A DNA stretch of 64,000 nucleotides from Chryseomicrobium palamuruense (GTDB taxonomy: Bacteria; Bacillota; Bacilli; Bacillales_A; Planococcaceae), in contig NZ_JBHSEF010000023.1 in NCBI RefSeq assembly GCF_042649045.1, positions 1 through 64,000 on the forward strand, in the 5' to 3' direction. Shown here in pieces: positions 7,920 to 15,583 of the stretch. The first letter of the stretch is position 1; each line of letters begins with the position of its first letter. Below the pieces are notes generated by a model. It saw nothing but the letters and a program-made list of their open reading frames with translations. It ran no database searches and was not told where the DNA came from. Position numbers and translations under genes: made by a program.

Positions 7920-8174
7920 TTACATCATCAGACTTGGAATGATTTCCGTTAAGATTGAATCCACTGTACTTTCCGTGTTTGCGTTTCGTTCCTGCATAAA
8001 CTTGATATATTCATCTTTTTCATACTGCACCATGCTGAATTCAAAGCCTGTGAACGTTTCCTCACCAACCTCTTCTTCCACTGGTACGATATCGCTATAC
8101 ACCCAAACGCTTTCTTCATCAATCACCAATGGTTCAGGTCGAACCGTACTTTTTACTTTTCCATAATCTTTCAT
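7920..8174 (-). CDS. XkdW-like small tail protein
   Basis: The 84-residue acidic product contains the sequence ESVWVYSDIVPVEEE followed by TGFEF, a pattern found in small proteins encoded after the tail fibre in PBSX-like phages (XkdW position). Its ATG overlaps the stop of the reverse transcriptase gene (ATGA), so translation of this structural gene is coupled to that of the reverse transcriptase. That suggests the retroelement cassette was inserted between the fibre gene and this gene. The exact role is unknown. Confidence 0.7.
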   Translation of the reverse strand: MKDYGKVKSTVRPEPLVIDEESVWVYSDIVPVEEEVGEETFTGFEFSMVQYEKDEYIKFMQERNANTESTVDSILTEIIPSLMM

Positions 8175-9238
8175 ATTGGTAGTCCACCTTTCTGATAAAT
8201 GTATTTGAGATAATAATTTTCTGCATATGTTCTAAGGGGTTCTAAATATTTTTGAATCAACCTGAAACTATCACAATGAATCAACCAACCTTTGTATGAA
8301 TTGATTGAACACCACTCTGAATAATTCAGTTCTTGTCCTGACAATCGTTTTCGGTTCAAGAAGTTCATTTTTGCTTTGAACTGTTTGCAAGTGGTCTTTC
8401 GCAATAGCTTGAAGTTCATGAACACCCTGTACCCAACGAAATCAACCCCACGCACAAACGTGGGGAAAACTTGCCAATTATTTTTGACCGTAAGTTTCAG
8501 TTCTTTTCTTAAATAATCATTTATTTCTTTTCGCAACTGATGCAGCTTCTTTTTGCAATCACCTAAAATCACAATGTCATCCATATAGCGGTAATAATAT
8601 TTGATGCGCTTTTCTTCCTTCATCCAGTGGTCAAAGTCAGAAAGATAATAGTTTCCGCTATATTGTGAAATATAATTTCCAATCGGTATTCCTGCATCAT
8701 CAGGGGTCGAATCAATGATTTCATCAAGCAAGAACAATAGATCATGGTCTTTGAACAACCTACGATATTTCTCTTTCAAAATCGTATGGTCGATTGACGG
8801 ATAAAATTTCTTCACGTCTAATTTCAAACAATACTGAGTGCCGGGTACGTCACTTTGAATTGCTTCACTTAATCGGTTTAGACATAAATGGATTCCCCTT
8901 CCCGGTATTGCTGAATAAGTATCGTATATCAAATGCTTGAGTAGCATTGGTTCAATTATTTGTAGAATTGCCCACTGACAGATTCTATCCGGGAAATAAG
9001 GTAGCTTGTATATTTCACGTTCTTTTCCGCTATCTCGTTTGATAAAGGTTTCATACGTTGAAGTTTGGTAGGTCTTGTTGATTAGCATTTCTTGAAGTAA
9101 CCCTAGATAATAATCAGGATTTTCATCTACCATTTTGACTTCCTTATACCAACCTTTTCCCTTCTTCGCATTCTGATGGGCTAACCTTAAATTATCCATG
9201 TCATAAATCTTGGGATATAAATGTCCGTGTCTTTTCAT
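8171..9238 (-). CDS. DGR reverse transcriptase
   Basis: The 355-residue protein is a reverse transcriptase of the diversity-generating retroelement group. It copies the template-repeat RNA with errors at adenines and so supplies variants for the tail-fibre gene. Visible motifs are motif A with LKLDVKKFYPSID (Asp141), motif 4 as GIPIGNYISQ (183-192), the catalytic YMDD box (218-221) and VDFVGYRVF (about 265-273). The short thumb and lack of maturase or endonuclease domains exclude group II introns. The start at the ATG at 9238 has AAAGGA seven bases upstream; an in-frame TTG at 9295 has no ribosome site. The gene lies between the template repeat and the XkdW-like gene. Confidence 0.93.
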   Translation of the reverse strand: MKRHGHLYPKIYDMDNLRLAHQNAKKGKGWYKEVKMVDENPDYYLGLLQEMLINKTYQTSTYETFIKRDSGKEREIYKLPYFPDRICQWAILQIIEPMLLKHLIYDTYSAIPGRGIHLCLNRLSEAIQSDVPGTQYCLKLDVKKFYPSIDHTILKEKYRRLFKDHDLLFLLDEIIDSTPDDAGIPIGNYISQYSGNYYLSDFDHWMKEEKRIKYYYRYMDDIVILGDCKKKLHQLRKEINDYLRKELKLTVKNNWQVFPTFVRGVDFVGYRVFMNFKLLRKTTCKQFKAKMNFLNRKRLSGQELNYSEWCSINSYKGWLIHCDSFRLIQKYLEPLRTYAENYYLKYIYQKGGLPI

Positions 9239-9341
9239 GTTCAAATCCTTTGTATGCACATTTTGAAATTGAACGTTCAACCTTGAATGAATCAAGTCTA
9301 CTAATACAATTTACTTTCTTTTTATGTTTTACCAAGGGGTA

Positions 9342-9541
9342 GGGTAATCAAAGTATCACGGTTATTTGATGCATTTACTAAGTGACTACCGATATTCCGA
9401 TTACGATTAGTAGAAGAATTATTCACATTCCAATAGAAAGTACCGCTATTAGAAGAATTATTCCAATTACTGCCTAATTGAGTGACCAACTAATAGTGGT
9501 TTCTTTTCAAATGCTTTTATCGGTAAGACCTTTGATTACCC
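9342..9541 (-). repeat. 12-bp inverted repeat bracketing the DGR template
   Basis: GGGTAATCAAAG (9342-9353) and its exact reverse complement CTTTGATTACCC (9530-9541) enclose the template repeat. In the minus-strand RNA the arms could form a closing stem that presents the template as a large loop. Structure and function are inferred. Confidence 0.75.
9372..9492 (-). ncRNA. DGR template repeat (TR)
   Basis: This 121-nt non-coding segment aligns without gaps to 9588-9708, the 3' end of the tail-fibre gene, at a constant offset of 216 bp. Of 26 differences, 25 fall where the template RNA has adenine (T on the plus strand); only one (9409) does not. About 37 adenines are present and 25 of them are replaced in the variable copy, by G, T and C. 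Conceptual translation in the fibre frame is full of Asn codons (for example GSNWNNSSNSG). Asn-rich translation is the hallmark of DGR templates, because AAY can become many residues without giving a stop. Confidence 0.95.
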
Positions 9542-9567
9542 ATATTTCATTTACTGATTAGTTAAAT

Positions 9568-11349
9568 TTAAGCAACTTCTGACGGTACATACACCAAGCG
9601 ACCACCGACACTCCGAATACGAGACGTAGAAGAATTACTCACAAGCCAACAGAAAGCACCGCCATAAGAAGAATGAGTCCAACTACCGCCCAATAGAGCG
9701 ACCAACCATGAACTTGCTGTGTTATTTTGGTATAAATAATCCCCTACTGGTACGGAACTGTTTCCAGTCGTTTCGGATGGGAAGAACAACCAATCAAATT
9801 CTTCGTTATATCCAAATGCTGAAATATATCCGCTTGCTTTCGCAATCGTAATTCCTGCGTCTTTGTATGGTGCAGCGGAAATATTATCTGCAAATCCGTT
9901 GTCAGCCACATACAAGCTGTGTTCACCGTATGCATAGATGTTTAATCCATCCACCCAAGACCAGATGTTCATCCAGAAGTTTTCTTCACCACGATAAGAC
10001 ACCACATTGAATCCATTCGCATTTGTGATTGCACCGGATGCGTTTCCTAGTGTGGACGTTCCACCTGTCAATTCAGCCATGTTGTTCACACCGTCATCAG
10101 TTTTCGACACGCCAAATCCAATCGCTGATTGAGAGTTAAATGATGCATATTCAACAGCAAATAGAAGCTGTGTAGCTGCTACAGTTGCACCATATGCTTG
10201 TTGCCATCCAGTACCACGGTTCTGTGCAAGAATTCGTGTTTTTGCACGTGTAAGGTCTTGAACTTGACCACTCATAGGACGAACGTTTGCAACTGATGAA
10301 AGCATATCCCCTGTAGTTGGTGTGAAATCAGCAATCTGTTCGTCATTTCCTAAATTGATTCCTGCTGATACATCAAAAAGACTTGCTTCAAATGCTGACA
10401 TGTAAATAAAATTCTTCTTCACATTATTGCTGATGAATGCCGGGTGAAGTTTAAATCCATCACGTTTTGTATCGCTCACATAGTAACGTGCCTTTCGTAA
10501 GTGGAAACCTTTTCCGCCTACAACTTTATCAAGCTTCAATGGAACGACCTTGTAATAAAATTTAGGTTGTTCAACCATGACTTGAACTTTTTCCCCTACA
10601 GGATAAGTTGTTGTGCTAATCGTGATTGCTTGAAGTAATGCACCTGTTTCCGTGTACCCTGCTTCACCATAGTAGGCAAGGACTTTACCTGCGTTGTTCA
10701 CAATACAGCGTCTGCGACCACCAAACGCCTGAATATCGTTGAACATTGCCCCTGCTGTTCGATTTACAGCACCTGCAATACGTTTTACTGTCCGTGCTGC
10801 AAAGTCTGCTTCAATACCGACAATATCTGTTTCCGTATATCCAACATACGCTTGTAGATCAGCAATCTTGTTGTTCAGTTCTTGAATATCTCCAATAGTT
10901 GCAACTGCACCTGGGTCAACGTTCAATGTAACGTTGTTTGAATTTGATACGGTTGTGACTAATTTGAAGAATGCTCCTGAAACGGTCAGTCCGTTGTATG
11001 GCGGCATATATCCTGCAACGCTTGCGATTGTCACAGCGTAAAGAATTTCCCCTTCTTGTGGGTCTAACGCATAAAGTCCAATCGTACGCATGTAATAACC
11101 AGTTGTAAGTGCGGTGTTCGTTACCGCACCTTCAACTTGGATTGCCACACTGTTTGTTCGAATGACACGACTAATAGAAGTTGTTTGTTTCACACCAGTA
11201 AGTGCAGTCAATGTGGGAAGTTGTGCATCAGTGTAAGTTGCATCTGACACATTGATTTTTGTGAATTGCACGTTTCCAGTACCTGCAATCATTTTGGCCA
11301 TTAATGCTTGACCTTTTTGAGTTATAATCAGTTGTTTAAATTCAGCCAT
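9568..11349 (-). CDS. Tail fibre with DGR variable region (C-type lectin-like tip)
   Basis: This 593-residue protein is the receptor-binding candidate. The N-terminus (about residues 1-150) resembles phage tail-collar fibre proteins that attach to the baseplate, starting AEFKQLIITQKGQ. A middle part with a short helix (about 155-175) leads to a long C-terminal domain. That domain ends in the pattern GGSW...FCW...GGRLVYV, typical of the C-type lectin-like fold that displays DGR variation. Codons 548-588 are the variable repeat. Amino-acid changes relative to the template include Asn to Thr, His, Tyr, Leu, Ser and Ile. The gene sits at the XkdV position, downstream of the XkdU-like gene. Confidence 0.9.
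   Translation of the reverse strand: MAEFKQLIITQKGQALMAKMIAGTGNVQFTKINVSDATYTDAQLPTLTALTGVKQTTSISRVIRTNSVAIQVEGAVTNTALTTGYYMRTIGLYALDPQEGEILYAVTIASVAGYMPPYNGLTVSGAFFKLVTTVSNSNNVTLNVDPGAVATIGDIQELNNKIADLQAYVGYTETDIVGIEADFAARTVKRIAGAVNRTAGAMFNDIQAFGGRRRCIVNNAGKVLAYYGEAGYTETGALLQAITISTTTYPVGEKVQVMVEQPKFYYKVVPLKLDKVVGGKGFHLRKARYYVSDTKRDGFKLHPAFISNNVKKNFIYMSAFEASLFDVSAGINLGNDEQIADFTPTTGDMLSSVANVRPMSGQVQDLTRAKTRILAQNRGTGWQQAYGATVAATQLLFAVEYASFNSQSAIGFGVSKTDDGVNNMAELTGGTSTLGNASGAITNANGFNVVSYRGEENFWMNIWSWVDGLNIYAYGEHSLYVADNGFADNISAAPYKDAGITIAKASGYISAFGYNEEFDWLFFPSETTGNSSVPVGDYLYQNNTASSWLVALLGGSWTHSSYGGAFCWLVSNSSTSRIRSVGGRLVYVPSEVA
9588..9708 (-). repeat. DGR variable repeat (VR)
   Basis: This is the recipient copy of the template at 9372-9492 and forms the last part of the tail-fibre gene, ending 18 nt before its stop codon. 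Substituted sites run from end to end, including those near the 3' (left) boundary. The only non-adenine change, at 9625, is synonymous (Thr). Confidence 0.95.
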
Positions 11350-11373
11350 TTAAGTTAGACCGCCTTTCAAATT

Positions 11374-12159
11374 TTAATTAATTCCATTAATTGAAGTGAT
11401 AGATGCATTTGAACCAACTGTACTTTCACCAGTAGTTGTAATTTCTTCATTAAAGTTATCCGTGATTAATACAGAAGCAGTTCCAACGATCCCACCACCT
11501 AGTTTTGAATCTCCCTGAATTGTTACCTCTTCCTGATATGCATCTGATAATTCAGTGACATTTACAGAAGATAAAGATGCTGCAAGCTTTGATTCACCTG
11601 AAATATTGAAATCTGCATTGTACGCATCTGATAATTCGAACATGTTGAATGAAACGAATCCTGCTGCAATCTTTCCTTCACCTTCACTGTCACAATAGAT
11701 TTCATTACTTGAAGTCAGTTCCAAATTCACTGGTATCATGTAACCCAATAAGTTTTGCAGTTCATCGACCTGACCCGGTAATTCAAGATGAGTAATGATT
11801 TCCATCCGATATTCATTGAATTCTGCGTTGATCGTGAAGTTCATTCCGTCACTTAGAAAGATTAATTTTTCAATCAAGGCTTTGTAAGTGTACGGAACAA
11901 CATCATTCCATCTTGCCATTACTCTTGAAATACGTGATTTCAGTGTGTCATCCGGTGATGGGAAGATTTTCAGCAATCGTTCAAATCGCACAATACCAAC
12001 TTCATCAGAAGTAAGAATGAACTGATTGTTCAAAATGCGTTCACTTTCATCAGCGACCAATTGAAATTCAGGGTTTTCTGTGTTCATGATTTCTCTAATT
12101 TCACGGTAGTCCTGAACGTAAGGAGGAAGATAATCTAAAAGTCGAATATCTCTAAGCAT
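11374..12159 (-). CDS. XkdU-like baseplate protein with C-terminal repeats
   Basis: The first 180 residues match the DUF2313/YmfQ-type baseplate family (PBSX XkdU position): LLDYLPPYVQDYREI at the N-terminus and a region around ARWNDVVPYTYKALIEKL. The last 75 residues add about three degenerate repeats of roughly 33 residues, each with ELSDAY-like and G(E/D)SK-like elements; this extension is not part of the core family. The ATG at 12159 lies inside the end of the baseplate J gene, with GGGAAGTG upstream. The protein probably links baseplate and tail fibre. Confidence 0.75.
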   Translation of the reverse strand: MLRDIRLLDYLPPYVQDYREIREIMNTENPEFQLVADESERILNNQFILTSDEVGIVRFERLLKIFPSPDDTLKSRISRVMARWNDVVPYTYKALIEKLIFLSDGMNFTINAEFNEYRMEIITHLELPGQVDELQNLLGYMIPVNLELTSSNEIYCDSEGEGKIAAGFVSFNMFELSDAYNADFNISGESKLAASLSSVNVTELSDAYQEEVTIQGDSKLGGGIVGTASVLITDNFNEEITTTGESTVGSNASITSINGIN

Positions 12160-13219
12160 TGCTAACACTTCCCATGATCGGAATCTGATAAGCAGACAAC
12201 GTAAGGTTTGCGGACGCACCATTTATTCTTGTATTTCCAATATCCACAATCCCTTGAATGGCCAATATTCTTGTTTCGATTTGGGCCACCCTCACGACAA
12301 CAGTTGTCAGGTTCGCCCATTCCATTCTTAATTCCAATAAATAATTTGAAATCACATCTTCAATTTGAGATTGTAAAGTTACAAATGAATATCCTTCATC
12401 GAATGTCAACGTGGATGCGACATTGATTACGACTTCATCAGTAGTATCAACAGTTACGACATGACCGATTGGCGCAATCCCAAGTCCTTTTCCGTCATTG
12501 GAAGGGTCAATCTCATTTTGAACATTATCAACTAGAATTGAACTTGCCTTATTGAAGTCAGAATCAAGAATGGTCAATTTAACCGTTCCACCGCCATTCC
12601 AAATTGGAGTGACCTTAGTTGACCCTACACCTGCAATGGCATTTGTTTTTTCAATATAATCTTTCTTGTTCCCACCGTATGGTTTAGTTTCGAATGAACT
12701 AAAATAGCGTGTACGCAAGCTTTCCGTACTTTCCTCATCTTCTCCCGGAATCAGCACTTGGGTCAGGACAGCAGTTTCAAGTCCTTCAATATAGTTGATT
12801 GGAATAAGTTCCCCAAAGTATTGATTACCTGTTGCACCAATCGTTTCACATTCCAGTTGATAGATTCCGTTTGAAATTTTACCTTTAACGTAATAGTTCA
12901 ATTGGTTCAAACTGAATCTTGAACCAATTGGAATATCCAAATTTGTTGGTGTAAATTCACCTTGAAGTAATGCATAAGTCGCTTCATATGGTGAAATCCC
13001 ACGTTCTTTCGCACGTCTGATAAGAAATTCTCGTGATGCTGTATCGCCAAATGTTTCTTGTAAAATCACATCAAATTCAATATACATAAGTTGAAGTTCG
13101 ACAGCAGCAGGTGCAAGTGCATCAAAGATGATTGAACCTTCACGTTTATCAAACTGATTCGGAACACGGTTTAACATTCGTTCTAAAATAATTTCATAGG
13201 TCATAGATTCATACATCAA
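12152..13219 (-). CDS. Baseplate J-like protein (XkdT)
   Basis: The 355-residue product has the layout of baseplate J/gp47 proteins that form the wedge of contractile tails, with TREGSIIFDALAP-like sequence near the start and a TKPYGGNKKDY motif in the middle. It lies between the XkdS-like and XkdU-like genes, as in PBSX. Starts overlap the upstream gene's stop. It functions in the virion baseplate. Confidence 0.85.
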   Translation of the reverse strand: MMYESMTYEIILERMLNRVPNQFDKREGSIIFDALAPAAVELQLMYIEFDVILQETFGDTASREFLIRRAKERGISPYEATYALLQGEFTPTNLDIPIGSRFSLNQLNYYVKGKISNGIYQLECETIGATGNQYFGELIPINYIEGLETAVLTQVLIPGEDEESTESLRTRYFSSFETKPYGGNKKDYIEKTNAIAGVGSTKVTPIWNGGGTVKLTILDSDFNKASSILVDNVQNEIDPSNDGKGLGIAPIGHVVTVDTTDEVVINVASTLTFDEGYSFVTLQSQIEDVISNYLLELRMEWANLTTVVVRVAQIETRILAIQGIVDIGNTRINGASANLTLSAYQIPIMGSVSNA

Positions 13220-13617
13220 ATAGTCACCACCCTTTCTGCTTCGACATCACCATAAATCGTGTTTACAAGAAATGTCGTATGAATTTTACTTTTTTGACTT
13301 GTGTCAAAAGAAAAAGCACTGACATCCAAGATTCGTGAATCTTGTGTCAGTGCTTCTTTAATTCGTCTAACCAGTTCAGGACAAACATACGTCACTGGTT
13401 CACCGTATAGATCAAGTGTCTCTATTCCGTAATCCCAAGAATAGATGACATATTGATATCTTTCAGTGTTCAGTATCTTATAGATTGCCTGTGCTACAGC
13501 TTCAAGTTCATCAACAGTTCCTATGATGAATGATTGTGCTATCTGCATTCGATAAGTCAGACTTGGTTGTTCTTCAATCTCAAAATCTTCCGGTAAAAAT
13601 CCATTTTGGGGAATCAT
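13216..13617 (-). CDS. XkdS-like baseplate protein (DUF2634)
   Basis: The 133-residue protein is encoded between XkdR-like and baseplate J genes. PSLTYR near the N-terminus and the later WDYGIETLDLYG segment are typical of DUF2634 proteins, a gp25/lysozyme-like wedge component of myovirus baseplates. It overlaps baseplate J by 4 bp and the upstream gene by 4 bp. Confidence 0.8.
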   Translation of the reverse strand: MIPQNGFLPEDFEIEEQPSLTYRMQIAQSFIIGTVDELEAVAQAIYKILNTERYQYVIYSWDYGIETLDLYGEPVTYVCPELVRRIKEALTQDSRILDVSAFSFDTSQKSKIHTTFLVNTIYGDVEAERVVTI

Positions 13618-13940
13618 GTCATCACCCTATCTATCACAATGTATTTTTGACCACCTTGCATCTGAATCATCAATACTTCTTCACCCACTTTTAAAGCATT
13701 GTGAATCATGTATTTTTGCTTTGAACTTTGACCGTCCAACTTCAATTCCGTTTCAAAATCAGTCACATTTCTAGTCAAAACTAATTGTGCATTGGTCAAT
13801 GTCATTTTCTGTTCAACATTCACTTTGAGTGGAGAAATGGAAGTTACTTTACCATAAACAATAGCGGTTGGTTTAGTTGCATTTACAGCATCAACTGCTA
13901 TTCGTTGCATGGCCTTTGAAAAGCTTGTAAAATCACGCAA
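13614..13940 (-). CDS. XkdR-like protein (DUF2577)
   Basis: This small protein of about 108 residues has the OB-like segment IVYGKVTSISPLKVNVEQ, seen in DUF2577 proteins encoded between XkdQ and XkdS. I favour the TTG at 13940, five bases after GGGGGTGA and overlapping the XkdQ-like stop by 8 nt. A GTG at 13955 lies inside the ribosome site. It is probably a baseplate hub or tail-tip component. Confidence 0.72.
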   Translation of the reverse strand: MRDFTSFSKAMQRIAVDAVNATKPTAIVYGKVTSISPLKVNVEQKMTLTNAQLVLTRNVTDFETELKLDGQSSKQKYMIHNALKVGEEVLMIQMQGGQKYIVIDRVMT

Positions 13941-14892
13941 CGAAATCACCCCCACGTAAAGTTAAATCCATTAAATGATCATCATTTCTGAACTTATGCT
14001 TGCACTTTTCAACTAACATCAGGTTATTTGTTTTGATGTCTCCCAAGTTCAACTGTACAACGACCATTGAACCTGCCCTTACTCTTGTATCTCCAAGTGC
14101 ATTTGTGATGGTCAAATTTCTTGTTTTCTTGTTGTATAACGCAAGTAATGCATCTGCTTTAGCTTTCCCGTTCTCACCCTCTTGTAGGGTATCGAAATGT
14201 TGAAGTACGCCCCATGCATTGATATTTTTAGAATCTTGAGCAATGTACACGTCACGCTTACCGCTTTTTTCGTTTTCGTATACAAGTTTCACTTTGTTGT
14301 AGGTCTCCGAATCAATAGATGATGTATAGTCAAAATTTTCACCTGTCTCTTCATCAATCAGCAAATCAAGGCGCATTGATTCAAGACCTTTCAATGTAAT
14401 TTTTCCAAAATCATCATACATGACGAACATTCGCTTTGTATTCTGCATGGTCAAATCCAATGAATTTTGAATCATATCGAACAATGCAACGTTATCTTCA
14501 ACCCTAGATGCAATCTTGAATCCTGTGTTTTCTAGTGTTCCCGTCTGCATTCCAAAATCCTTAGCAAGCATCTTGATGAATTCACCTGCTGTTTTATTGG
14601 TATACACATACGTATCTTTATTTTTCAGATATCGCAATTGGTCGTATGCAGTCACGCTGATCAGTTGTTCTTTGTCACGCTTTTTCATGAATACGAATCC
14701 GTAAAAAACGTTTTTACCGTCTACTGTCATTCGTACCGGATTTCCTTCTGTAAAGCTTAGTTCGTCATCTTTTACTACCGAAAAAGTCAATTGACCGGGT
14801 GTTCCTGCTCGTTCGGTTGACCAAACAATATCTTGTTCGACAACCGGAAGATAAAGTTTTCCACCGTTTTGAATCATCAGTTCAACTTTCAA
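13933..14892 (-). CDS. XkdQ-like baseplate hub protein
   Basis: The product of about 319 residues resembles gpD/gp27-type hub proteins: KLYLPVVEQDIVWSTERAG at the N-terminus and a late-control-like GGDFVA end. It connects the tail tube to the baseplate in contractile tails. A TTG at 14892 follows AAGGGGG by 8 nt and fits the family N-terminus better than the GTG at 14901. It sits downstream of the LysM protein, as in PBSX. Confidence 0.8.
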   Translation of the reverse strand: MKVELMIQNGGKLYLPVVEQDIVWSTERAGTPGQLTFSVVKDDELSFTEGNPVRMTVDGKNVFYGFVFMKKRDKEQLISVTAYDQLRYLKNKDTYVYTNKTAGEFIKMLAKDFGMQTGTLENTGFKIASRVEDNVALFDMIQNSLDLTMQNTKRMFVMYDDFGKITLKGLESMRLDLLIDEETGENFDYTSSIDSETYNKVKLVYENEKSGKRDVYIAQDSKNINAWGVLQHFDTLQEGENGKAKADALLALYNKKTRNLTITNALGDTRVRAGSMVVVQLNLGDIKTNNLMLVEKCKHKFRNDDHLMDLTLRGGDFVA

Positions 14893-14905
14893 CAGAAACA
14901 CCCCC

Positions 14906-15583
14906 TTATACTGGTATAGTCAATACCTGACCCGGATAGATTAGATTTGGATTTTTGATTTTATCTTTGTTCGCATTGAAAATTTTAGGGTACTGACTAC
15001 CATTTCCATAGTAACGTTTAGCTATCGCCCATAATGTATCGCCACGCACAACTTTATACGTTTTTGCGGTTTGTTTTGGTTTGGGTGAAGAAACATCACT
15101 TCTTGGTTTAGTAACGGTTGCTGATGGTTTTGGTGATGTAAAATTAATCTTTGCTGTCTTTGTACCATAATCCCGGTACTGCTTTAATTTGATTGAAATC
15201 ATCAAATCAAAACCGTTCCCGGCATCTTCATCAACCTGATAATCTTCTAGTGATACTTTCAAGTTGGTATCGAACATCATTTTTCCATCAGGAAAAGTTC
15301 TAGTTACGATAAACTGAAAAGGTTCTTGACTATTTTTTAATGCTTCTAATTGGTCAAGATAATAGCTAGGTCGTTGGAATCCATCTTTGTAAGTTGCAAA
15401 TGGATATTGAACTTGTGGAATCATGGCATCAAATGTGATATCAGTCAAAGTAGCTTTTTTCAAAATATTGATTTCACCATCATTGATCAGTGTCAAAGTA
15501 TTATTTTGATTATTCACTTTCAATTGCAGATTGGAAGGTGCTATAGGTAACAGCACCTTATCCAAATAGAAAAAATAAGGCAT
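14906..15583 (-). CDS. XkdP-like tail protein with LysM domain
   Basis: This 225-residue protein has a tail-assembly domain (about residues 1-140), a Pro/Thr/Lys linker and a C-terminal LysM domain (about 178-224, YKVVRGDTLWAIAKRYYG). LysM binds peptidoglycan or stabilises the tail hub. The gene order tape measure - LysM protein - XkdQ matches PBSX. It begins in overlap with the tape measure stop. Confidence 0.9.
   Translation of the reverse strand: MPYFFYLDKVLLPIAPSNLQLKVNNQNNTLTLINDGEINILKKATLTDITFDAMIPQVQYPFATYKDGFQRPSYYLDQLEALKNSQEPFQFIVTRTFPDGKMMFDTNLKVSLEDYQVDEDAGNGFDLMISIKLKQYRDYGTKTAKINFTSPKPSATVTKPRSDVSSPKPKQTAKTYKVVRGDTLWAIAKRYYGNGSQYPKIFNANKDKIKNPNLIYPGQVLTIPV

Noticed and set aside
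8171..9238. Reverse transcriptase as a retron, Abi-type defence RT or group II intron
   Set aside because: The adjacent template/variable repeat pair with adenine-specific differences, and the lack of maturase, endonuclease or msr/msd features, fix it as a DGR reverse transcriptase.
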